Origin: Actinomadura sp. 7K507
Lineage (GTDB): Bacteria > Actinomycetota > Actinomycetes > Streptosporangiales > Streptosporangiaceae
NCBI RefSeq assembly: GCF_004348425.1
Contig: NZ_SMKK01000033.1
Location: 1 to 48,975, forward strand
Length of the DNA stretch: 48,975 nt
Direction of reading: 5' to 3'
Numbering within the stretch: position 1 is the stretch's first letter; every line of letters begins with the position of its first letter. Made by a program: the position numbers and the translations under genes. The notes under the pieces were generated by a model. That model made no database searches. It was given only the letters and a program-made list of their open reading frames with translations, and was not told where the DNA came from. Positions 18,320 through 25,039 of this stretch are shown one piece after another.

Positions 18320-19969
18320 CTAGCCGTAGCCCAGGCCGTGGCCGACGGGCTTGCCGGCCGCCGGAACCGGGAGTTCGCCCGTGGGCTTGGCCGCGCCGCT
18401 CAGGACCTTGGCGAGCGCGTTGACCGAGACGGTGCTGGAGGAGTACGTGGCCAGTGCCGCCTCGGCGCCGGCGGCGGCATCGAGGTCGTAGGGGCGGCCG
18501 AGGGCGGCGACGACGACCGGCTTGGCGCCGAGTGCGCTGATGCGGGAGGCGGTGGCCTGCCCCGCGTTCTCCGTCGTCAGGACGGTGACGTCCGCCGCTC
18601 CGGTGGACGTCACCGTGATGCCGTGCTTGCGCAGAGCCGCGCCGAGGGTGCCGCTCTCCGGGCCGGTGACGGCGACCTTCTTGCCCTTGAGGGGGAGCAG
18701 GCCGCTCTTGTTGCGGACGAGGGTGACCGCGTGCTCGGCGACCCGCTGGGCGGTGGCCTTGTTCGCGGCGGTGCGGATCGCCGCGCCCGCCTTGGACGGG
18801 TCCACGGCCGTCGCCTGGAACAGGCCGCGCCGCTGCTTGAGCTTCAGGATGCGCGTGACCGATTCGTCCAGCCGCTTCCGCGTGATCTTCCCGGACCGGA
18901 CCGCCTTCACGACCGCTCGGTGGGCCTGCGGCAGGTTCGGCGGCATCAGCAGCTGGTCGGCGCCCGCGTTGATCGCCCGGACCGGCACCTGCGCGTCGCC
19001 GTACTTCTCGCGGACCCCCGCCATCTCCAGCGAGTCCGTCGTGATCACGCCCTGGTAGCCGAGCGTGCCGCGCAGCAGCCCGGTGAGGACGTTCCTCGAC
19101 AGCGTGGCCGGGTCGCCCGACCGGTCGAGCTTCGGCATCACGATGTGCGCCGTCATGATCATGTCGGCGCCCGCGGTGACCGCCGCCTTGAACGGGGGCG
19201 CGTCCAGCCGCTGCCACTGCGTGCGGGTGTGCTCGATCACCGGCAGGCCGGTGTGGCTGTCGGTGGCGGTGTCGCCGTGCCCGGGGAAGTGCTTGGCGGC
19301 GGCCGCGATGCCGGCGGCCTGGTAGCCGCCGACGGCCCCCGCCACCATCTCGGACACCAGTGCCGGGTCGGCGCCGAACGAGCGCAGCCCGATCACGGGG
19401 TTGCGCGGGTTCACGTTCACGTCGGCGACGGGCGCGTAGTCCAGGTTGATGCCGATCGCGCGAAGTTCGGTGCCGGAGACCTGGGAGGCGGCGCGGGCGT
19501 CGGCGGGGTCGCCGGTCGCGCCGAGCGCCATGTTGCCGGGGAACCGGGTGATGAACGGGGTGCGCGAGACGATGCCCTGCTCCTCGTCGACGCCGAGCAG
19601 CAGCGGGACGCCGGACGCCTTCTGCAGCGCGTTCGACTGCGCGGCCGTCCGCTCCGGCGTGCTGATGTTCCCGGGGAAGTAGATCAGGCCCCCGACGTGG
19701 TACTTCTTGATCTTCGCGAGGGCGTCGGAGCGGCTGGAGAACGTCGGCACGAACAGCTGCCCGACCTTCTCGGCCACGCTCATCTTCGCGACATGGCCGG
19801 GGATCCACGCGTCCGGCGCCGGGGCCGGGGTGCCCGCCGACCCGGGCGCGCCGGACGGGGCGGACGGCTCCCGCCCGCCCTTGCCGCCGTCGCCTCCGCC
19901 GCCGCAGCCCGCGACCATCACCGTGGCCAGGGCCGCCGCCGCGAACGCGAGTGGAGGTGAAGCGCGCAT
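18320..19969 (-). CDS. nagZ: Beta-N-acetylhexosaminidase, GH3 (NagZ-type) lipoprotein
   Basis: This 549-residue GH3 enzyme carries the NagZ acid/base loop KHFPGHGDTATDSH (226-239) and the nucleophile D312 in ITTDSLEMAGV. A C-terminal Rossmann-like part (about 430-545) follows. A signal peptide with lipobox VAGC (C22) predicts an outer-face lipoprotein that removes GlcNAc from muropeptides or chito-oligosaccharides. The ATG at 19969 is chosen because the signal peptide starts there. The neighbouring kinase, MurR and MurQ indicate cell-wall sugar recovery. Confidence 0.92.
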   Translation of the reverse strand: MRASPPLAFAAAALATVMVAGCGGGGDGGKGGREPSAPSGAPGSAGTPAPAPDAWIPGHVAKMSVAEKVGQLFVPTFSSRSDALAKIKKYHVGGLIYFPGNISTPERTAAQSNALQKASGVPLLLGVDEEQGIVSRTPFITRFPGNMALGATGDPADARAASQVSGTELRAIGINLDYAPVADVNVNPRNPVIGLRSFGADPALVSEMVAGAVGGYQAAGIAAAAKHFPGHGDTATDSHTGLPVIEHTRTQWQRLDAPPFKAAVTAGADMIMTAHIVMPKLDRSGDPATLSRNVLTGLLRGTLGYQGVITTDSLEMAGVREKYGDAQVPVRAINAGADQLLMPPNLPQAHRAVVKAVRSGKITRKRLDESVTRILKLKQRRGLFQATAVDPSKAGAAIRTAANKATAQRVAEHAVTLVRNKSGLLPLKGKKVAVTGPESGTLGAALRKHGITVTSTGAADVTVLTTENAGQATASRISALGAKPVVVAALGRPYDLDAAAGAEAALATYSSSTVSVNALAKVLSGAAKPTGELPVPAAGKPVGHGLGYG

Positions 19970-20149
19970 CCGACCAGGCCCCCCGACGTGGTCTCGGTTC
20001 CTCGGTCGCATCGGTCGTCGCGACGTTATGCGCTCCCCGGCCCGCTGTCGAACCGATCTCCGCGTCCCAGGGGGCAAGAGCGGGATCATCCGGTCTCACG
20101 GGCATCGGAGGCGCCTCGGTGGATCCGCTTCCACCGTGGTAACAACCTG

Positions 20150-20207
20150 ATCACGATGGACCCCAGGATCGCAAGCCGGTTGCGGATCGTGTGGGGTCCA
20201 TCGTGAT
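20150..20207 (-). terminator. Long hairpin between the kinase and nagZ genes
   Basis: A perfect 15-bp stem (ATCACGATGGACCCC at 20150-20164, its complement at 20193-20207) encloses an inner CGCAA/TTGCG stem. It lies downstream of the minus-strand kinase gene. Terminator is the likely role; a small RNA or processing site cannot be excluded. Confidence 0.6.
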
Positions 20208-20300
20208 GAACCCTGACGGTCTTGGCGCCGTCTTCTTTTCGGGGGCCGGCCGGGCCGCGTCTGGGTGGCCGGGCCGGGTCCGGCAGGCCGGGAGTGCGGC

Positions 20301-21512
20301 TCAGCCGGGCAGGGGGTGGCCGAGGCGGCGCAGTGCCATCCCGGCCGCGCCGACCGCCCCGTCGCCCGCGCAGCGCGGCGCCGCGGCGAAGCGGTCGCGC
20401 AGCCCGGTCCGGACGGCGTCGGCGACGGGTCCCTCGCGGAGCACCGAGCCGTGCATGACGACCGGTGCGCGGGGGTCGGCCAGGGCCGGGCGCACCGCGT
20501 CCACGTCGCGGAGCAGCCACTGCGCGGCCTCTTCGGTGATGCGGCGGGCCACCGGGTCGCCGGCGGCCGCGGCGGCGGCGACCACCGGGCCCAGCCGGCC
20601 GAGGGCCGAGGGCGGGCGGCCGTACACCTCCTTGATGATCGCTTGCGCCAGCCGGGGGTCGGGCGGGGTCCCGGCCACCTCGGGATGTCCCGGTGGGGCG
20701 GGCGAACCCGGCGGGCTGGTTCCGGACGGGGGACAGGGCCCGTTTCCGGGCGTCGGGCCGGGGGTCTCGTGGAGCAGGACGGCGGTGCCGCCGCCGGGCG
20801 AGCCGCCTCCGGTGGAGAGCGTCGCGGCCTGGGACAGGACGGAGGCGCCCGGTGCCGAAGAGGCGCCGGCCATCGCCGGCGCCCTCGGATGGCGGGGTCT
20901 TCGCCTCTTCGAGTCGATCTCCGCGACCACGGTGGCGCCGAGCAGCGCCCGCGGGACCGAATCGGTGAGCAGTGTCGGGGAGCCGCGGCCGTCGTAGGCG
21001 GCGAGCGCCGCCCGCACGGCCTCCTTCCCGAGCCATACCGCCGAACCCTCGTCCCCGACGAGCCAGCCGTAGCCGTCCGCGCGCTGCACGATCGTCCCGT
21101 CGCTGATGACCGCCGCGCCCGCGCCCGTGCCGGAGAACACCACGATGCCCTTGGGCTCGCTGGTTCCGGCGGCGAACGCCACCGCGATATCGGTCACCAC
21201 CGCGGGCGAGCCGCGCAGGTCGGCGGCCTGCCATGCCTGCCGCGCCGCCGTGACGGCGGCGGGCCGGCCGGCCGAGCCGGCCCCGGCGATCCCGAAGACG
21301 CCGGTGAGGATGTGGGTACGGTCCAGGTCCCCGAGCGCTTCCCGCAGGGCGGTGGTCAGCGCCCCCGCGGTGTCGCCTCCGGAGTTGGGGTTGGCCCCGG
21401 GGCCGGTGCCGGAACCGGCCAGGGCACCCCCGAGCGTCAGCACGACGCAGCGGGTCTTCGTGCCACCCGCGTCGATACCGACCACGTAAGGACCGGCCAA
21501 ATGGGTCAACAC
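20301..21512 (-). CDS. N-acetylglucosamine/N-acetylmuramate kinase (BadF/BadG family)
   Basis: This 403-residue ATPase-fold kinase has the phosphate-1 loop VGIDAGGTKT (11-20), GIAGAGSAGR, VVFSGTGAGA and GDEGSAVWLG. BadF-type kinases beside murQ (MurK of Clostridium) phosphorylate MurNAc and GlcNAc, fitting the murR-murQ neighbourhood. About 90 residues (194-286, bases 20655-20933) rich in Pro, Gly, Ser and Ala interrupt the fold before AIIKEVYGRPPS, absent from the family as I know it. GTG at 21512 is the likely start, but no clear ribosome-binding site marks it. Confidence 0.85.
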   Translation of the reverse strand: MLTHLAGPYVVGIDAGGTKTRCVVLTLGGALAGSGTGPGANPNSGGDTAGALTTALREALGDLDRTHILTGVFGIAGAGSAGRPAAVTAARQAWQAADLRGSPAVVTDIAVAFAAGTSEPKGIVVFSGTGAGAAVISDGTIVQRADGYGWLVGDEGSAVWLGKEAVRAALAAYDGRGSPTLLTDSVPRALLGATVVAEIDSKRRRPRHPRAPAMAGASSAPGASVLSQAATLSTGGGSPGGGTAVLLHETPGPTPGNGPCPPSGTSPPGSPAPPGHPEVAGTPPDPRLAQAIIKEVYGRPPSALGRLGPVVAAAAAAGDPVARRITEEAAQWLLRDVDAVRPALADPRAPVVMHGSVLREGPVADAVRTGLRDRFAAAPRCAGDGAVGAAGMALRRLGHPLPG

Positions 21513-21537
21513 ATGGCGACCGTAGCCTTTTCTACCG

Positions 21538-21566
21538 TTGACGTGACATCCTGCGCGTAAGAAAAT
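21538..21566 (+). promoter_or_regulatory. murR promoter, leaderless
   Basis: TTGACG (21538-21543), a 17-bp spacer and GAAAAT (21561-21566) place transcription start at about 21573-21574, the ATG of murR itself. No Shine-Dalgarno precedes it. Confidence 0.6.
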
Positions 21567-21582
21567 TTCCTCCATGAGGAAA
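21566..21582. promoter_or_regulatory. Palindromic operator over the murR start codon
   Basis: TTTCCTC-CAT-GAGGAAA is a perfect 7+3+7 palindrome directly after the -10 and spanning the start codon. A likely autoregulatory MurR site; in RNA it would also fold around the AUG. Confidence 0.55.
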
Positions 21583-22569
21583 CCCATCGGCTCCGAACGG
21601 AGCCCTGAGCAGCACCCCGATCGGGGGATCATCGGGGGGCCCGGTGCGCCACCGGACGAGGCGGCCCAGCAGGGCGACAAGGACGCCACGCCGCTGAGCA
21701 CCGTGGTGCGGGTCCGCTCGCTGCTACCCTCGCTGCCCCCCGCCGAACGGCGCGTCGCCCAGCGCGTCATCGACGACCCCGAAGGGGTCGCCAACTCCAC
21801 CATCACCGAACTCGCCCAGGCCTGCGGCACGTCCGAGACCACGGTCATCAGGTTCTGCAGGGCGATCGGGTTCCATGGTTATCCGGAGCTGCGGCTGACC
21901 CTCGCCACCGAGGCGGGACGGGCGCAGAGCGCCGCCGGCGGCAGGGTCATCGGCAGCGACATCAGCCCCGACGACTCGCTCGAGCAGATCGTCGAGAAGG
22001 TGACCTTCGCCGACGCACGGGCCGTCGAGGAGACCGCCGCCCAGCTCGACATCAAGATGCTCGAACAGGTCGTGGACGCGGTCGTCGCCGCCGAACGCGT
22101 CGACGTCTACGGCGTCGGCGCCAGCGCGTTCGTCGCGGCCGACTTCCAGCAGAAGCTCCACCGGATCGGACGGGTCTGCTCCGCATGGGCGGACGCCCAC
22201 ATCATGCTCACCAGCGCCGCGGTGCTGGGGAGCGGTGACGTGGCGCTCGGCATCTCCCACACCGGCGCGACGGTGGAGGTCATCGACGCGCTGGAGGTCG
22301 CCAAGACCCGTGGGGCCAAGACCGTCGCGCTCACCAACTTCCCCAAGTCCCCGATAGCGGAGGTGGCCGACCTGATACTGACGACCGCGGCGCGGGAGAC
22401 GACCTTCCGCTCCGGCGCCACCGCGAGCCGGCTGGCGCAGCTCACGGTGGTCGACTGCGTCTTCGTCGGAGTGGCGCAGCGCACCTACGGGCCGACCCGC
22501 AAGGCCCTGGAAGCCACGTTCGAGGCGGTCCGCGGCCGGACCGTGCGACCCGACCGGAGGCGTCGGTGA
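21574..22569 (+). CDS. murR: MurR/RpiR-family transcriptional regulator
   Basis: This 331-residue regulator has an N-terminal RpiR helix-turn-helix (about 52-110; ERRVAQRVIDDPEGVANSTITELAQACGTSETTVIRFCRAIGF in its core) and a C-terminal SIS sugar-phosphate-binding domain (about 160-300; VYGVGASAFVAADFQQKL; ISHTGATVEVIDAL). E. coli MurR senses MurNAc-6-P. The first 45 residues look disordered. The stop overlaps the murQ GTG (GTGA), so the two are coupled. Promoter and palindrome at the start codon suggest self-control. Confidence 0.9.
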   Translation: MRKPIGSERSPEQHPDRGIIGGPGAPPDEAAQQGDKDATPLSTVVRVRSLLPSLPPAERRVAQRVIDDPEGVANSTITELAQACGTSETTVIRFCRAIGFHGYPELRLTLATEAGRAQSAAGGRVIGSDISPDDSLEQIVEKVTFADARAVEETAAQLDIKMLEQVVDAVVAAERVDVYGVGASAFVAADFQQKLHRIGRVCSAWADAHIMLTSAAVLGSGDVALGISHTGATVEVIDALEVAKTRGAKTVALTNFPKSPIAEVADLILTTAARETTFRSGATASRLAQLTVVDCVFVGVAQRTYGPTRKALEATFEAVRGRTVRPDRRRR

Positions 22570-23462
22570 TCGATTGCGAGCTGCCCACCGAGGGGCGGAA
22601 CCCCCGCACCCTCGACGTCGACACGCTGCCGACCCTGGAGGTGCTGCGTTTGATCAACTCCGAGGACGCGACCGTTCCGATGGTCGTGGCCTCCGTCCTG
22701 CCCGAGGTCGCGATGCTGGTCGACCTGTCGGTCGACTCGCTGCGCGGGGGCGGGCGCGTCCACTACTTCGGCGCCGGCACGTCGGGGCGGCTCGCGGTGA
22801 TCGACGCCGCCGAACTGCCCCCGACGTTCGGCATCTGGGGCCGCGTGGTGGCCCACCACGCCGGCGGCCCCGGCGCGCTGTCCCAGGCGATCTCCGACGT
22901 GGAGGACGACACCGAACTCGGCCGGCGGGACGCGCAGGACGTCCGGCCCGGCGACGTCGCCATCGGCATCGCGGCGAGCGGCCGCACCCCCTACGTGGTG
23001 GGTGCGCTGCGCGCCGCCGCCGCGGTGGGGGCCCGCACGGCCCTGATCAGCTGCAACCCGCACACGCCGTACGGGGACGAGGTGGAGGTGCACATCGGCC
23101 TCGCCACCGGACCCGAGGTGATCAGCGGGTCCACGCGGATGAAGGCGGGCACCGCGACCAAGCTGGTGCTCAACTCCTTCTCCACCACGCTGATGGTCAG
23201 GATGGGGCGCACCTACTCCAACCTGATGGTCAGCGTGAACGCGCTGAACTCCAAGCTGCGCGCCCGGCTGGTGCGCATCCTCACCGAGGCGACCGGCATG
23301 GACGCCTGCACCTGCGAGAACGCGCTCACCGAGGCGGGGGGGAACACCCGCGTCGCGCTGGTCTCGCTGCTCGGCGAGGTTCCCGCGGCACGCGCGACGG
23401 TGGTCCTGGAAGAAACCGACGGCGGCGTCAGAGAGGCCTTGCAACGCCTGCGGTCAGCGTGA
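22566..23462 (+). CDS. murQ: N-acetylmuramic acid 6-phosphate etherase
   Basis: This 298-residue SIS-family lyase cleaves the lactyl ether of MurNAc-6-P to give GlcNAc-6-P and D-lactate. The catalytic glutamate is E83 (AAELPPTFG), at the same number as in E. coli; E113 lies in the second acidic segment. YFGAGTSGRLAV and VISGSTRMKAGTATKLVLN are family signatures. The GTG start overlaps the murR stop. Its product enters the nagA pathway encoded in the same window. Confidence 0.95.
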   Translation: MIDCELPTEGRNPRTLDVDTLPTLEVLRLINSEDATVPMVVASVLPEVAMLVDLSVDSLRGGGRVHYFGAGTSGRLAVIDAAELPPTFGIWGRVVAHHAGGPGALSQAISDVEDDTELGRRDAQDVRPGDVAIGIAASGRTPYVVGALRAAAAVGARTALISCNPHTPYGDEVEVHIGLATGPEVISGSTRMKAGTATKLVLNSFSTTLMVRMGRTYSNLMVSVNALNSKLRARLVRILTEATGMDACTCENALTEAGGNTRVALVSLLGEVPAARATVVLEETDGGVREALQRLRSA

Positions 23463-23471
23463 TCGGAAAGG

Positions 23472-23504
23472 TTCGGTGAGGGCGGCGGGACCGCCGCCGA
23501 ACGG
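23472..23504 (+). terminator. GC hairpin after murQ
   Basis: TTCGG and CCGAA arms enclose GGCGGCGG/CCGCCGCC (23481-23488 / 23491-23498) just after the murQ stop. A plausible terminator without a T-tract. Confidence 0.45.
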
Positions 23505-23547
23505 GCGAAGGGACGGACCGGCGAGGGAGACGCCGGCCGATGGGGGT

Positions 23548-23591
23548 CCGTGATCACACGATCACCGGTGCGCCCGGTCGTGTGGTCACGG
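23548..23591. repeat. Inverted repeat between murQ and the HAD gene
   Basis: CCGTGATCACACGA (23548-23561) and TCGTGTGGTCACGG (23578-23591) pair over 14 positions with one G-U, loop 16 nt. A second terminator for murQ or an operator for the downstream gene. Confidence 0.5.
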
Positions 23592-23662
23592 ACATGTGAG
23601 GTTCATCCAATCGGCAGAACGCGGTTCGGGAGTCGTACCCGCGATCGCCTACCATCGGGGCC

Positions 23663-24316
23663 GTGCCTGCTGAAGAATCCGTGAGCGTCCAAGCCGTGAT
23701 CACCGACTGGGGCGGCGTGCTGACCTCCCCGCTGACCGACGCGATCGACGTCTGGCTGGCCGCCGACCGCATCGACGTCGCGCACTACAAGAACGTGATG
23801 CGGGCCTGGGTGAAGCAGGCCTACAACGGCACCGAGACCAACCCCATCCACGGGCTGGAGGACGGCTCGATGCCCGTCGGGGAGTTCGAGCGGCTCCTCG
23901 CCGCCGAGCTGCTCACCGTCGAGGGCGGCCCGGTGGAGGCCGCCGGGCTGATCGGCCGCATGTTCGGCGCGTTCAGCCCCGTCCAGCCGATGTACGACGC
24001 GCTCCGCGCGGCCCGCGCCGCCGGGACCCGCACCGCGCTGCTGTCGAACTCGTGGGGCAACGAGTACCCCCACGACCTGTTCGCCGGCCTCTTCGACGCC
24101 GTCGTCATCTCCTGCGAGGTCGGGATGCGCAAGCCCGACGAGCGGATCTTCCGGCACGCCCTCGGCCTGCTCGGCCTGGACGCCGCCGAATGCGTCTTCA
24201 TCGACGACATCGAGCACAACGTCCGCGCCGCCGAGCGGCTCGGCATCCGCGGCATCCACCACACCGCTCCCGACACGACGATCGCCGAACTGCGTGAGCT
24301 GAACCTGATGCCCTGA
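23663..24316 (+). CDS. HAD-family hydrolase (DxGGV type)
   Basis: This 217-residue HAD protein has motif I ITDWGGVLTSP (D15 nucleophile, with Gly instead of Asp two residues on, as in the DFGGV subgroup), motif II LLSNSWG, Lys in GMRKPDERIF and motif IV FIDDIEHNVRAAERLGI. The substrate is unknown. TACCAT at 23650-23655, 7 nt before the GTG, and the lack of a ribosome-binding site suggest a leaderless mRNA; a second GTG at 23681 is an alternative start. Confidence 0.85.
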   Translation: MPAEESVSVQAVITDWGGVLTSPLTDAIDVWLAADRIDVAHYKNVMRAWVKQAYNGTETNPIHGLEDGSMPVGEFERLLAAELLTVEGGPVEAAGLIGRMFGAFSPVQPMYDALRAARAAGTRTALLSNSWGNEYPHDLFAGLFDAVVISCEVGMRKPDERIFRHALGLLGLDAAECVFIDDIEHNVRAAERLGIRGIHHTAPDTTIAELRELNLMP

Positions 24317-24340
24317 CGTCTGGCAGACTTGCTGATCGTC

Positions 24341-24850
24341 ATGCGCGTCTACCTGCCGTCCACGCTCCCGCTCCTCGCCGGCGTCCACGCCGCGAAGGAG
24401 ATCGGTCCCGCGCCGCTCACCGCGCACGCGGTCACGCCCGCGCTGCGCGAGTGGTACGCGGGCGGCGACCTGGAGGAGCTGGAGTACGCGGCGCTGTCCG
24501 CCGCCGCCCGCGGCTCCCTGCGGCTGCTCGCCGCCGACCCGGCCGCGCCGCGCCGCCGCGTGGTGCTCGCCGCCGAGATGCCCGACGACCAGGTCGGCTG
24601 GGCCCGCGGCGACGCCGGGGTGGGCAGCGACGACCGGGCCCTGGTCGCACTGTCCGCGGCCGTCCCGTGGAAGAGGATCGCGTCCGGCCACGTGGACGAC
24701 GCGGACGCCGCCGCCGACATCGCCGCCGCCGCGGACGCCGTCCCGGCCGCCGACGCCGGCGACGACGACGCCCGGTTCACCGTGGGCGGCGCCGAAGGCC
24801 ACGAACTCCTCTGGTACGCCACCCAGGAGCTCCCTCACCTCCTCGCCTGA
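24341..24850 (+). CDS. DUF6912-like conserved actinobacterial protein
   Basis: This 169-residue protein begins MRVYLPSTLPLLAG and ends with HELLWYATQELPHLL, matching a conserved actinobacterial family of unknown function (I believe DUF6912). The centre is acidic and Ala/Asp-rich (DDADAAADIAAAADAVPAADAGDDDARF). It has no signal peptide or membrane helix. It lies 24 bp after the HAD gene on the same strand and is probably co-transcribed. Confidence 0.75.
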   Translation: MRVYLPSTLPLLAGVHAAKEIGPAPLTAHAVTPALREWYAGGDLEELEYAALSAAARGSLRLLAADPAAPRRRVVLAAEMPDDQVGWARGDAGVGSDDRALVALSAAVPWKRIASGHVDDADAAADIAAAADAVPAADAGDDDARFTVGGAEGHELLWYATQELPHLLA

Positions 24851-24951
24851 CCCTCGCCTGCCAGGCGAACCGGGCGGGACGGTATTCGCCGGGTGCGGGC
24901 GGGTAGGTCCACGGCAGTCGACAAAGCCGTCGGATTCCCAGGGAGCGTCAG

Positions 24952-25029
24952 ATGGACGCCGTCACTCCTGAACATTTTTCATCCTCGGCACGTCGTCACA
25001 TGCCACGCCCCAGCGGAAAGGCCGGATGA
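24952..25029 (+). other. Leader ORF: displaced original start of pruA
   Basis: An ATG with GGGAG about 8 nt upstream opens a 25-codon frame, MDAVTPEHFSSS..., that runs into the 71-bp element and stops at TGA 25027-25029, three bases before the present pruA ATG. MDAVT is, from memory, the usual first five residues of actinobacterial PruA, and MDAVT followed by VPVPKNEP would be the expected uninterrupted N-terminus. Ribosomes could reinitiate at 25033. Confidence 0.6.
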
Positions 25030-25039
25030 AATATGTTCA
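24969..25039 (-). mobile_element. 71-bp inverted-repeat element, copy B
   Basis: It has the same length as copy A and the opposite orientation, with identical outer 21/20 bp and an unrelated central 30 bp (24989-25018). On the plus strand it starts TGAACATTTTTCATCCTCGG and ends CCGGATGAAATATGTTCA. It falls between the codons for MDAVT and VPVPKNEP of pruA. Removing 72 or 75 bp would restore one continuous frame; a TCAC repeat (24962-24965 and 25037-25040) could be a 4-bp target duplication, but copy A shows no equivalent. Confidence 0.7.

Noticed and set aside
14135..25039. Interpretation of the two 71-bp elements as ends of one composite transposon spanning 14-25 kb
   Set aside because: The genes between them (crr, ptsHI, murQ and others) are ordinary chromosomal genes with uniform composition, there is no transposase, and both elements are individually complete hairpins.
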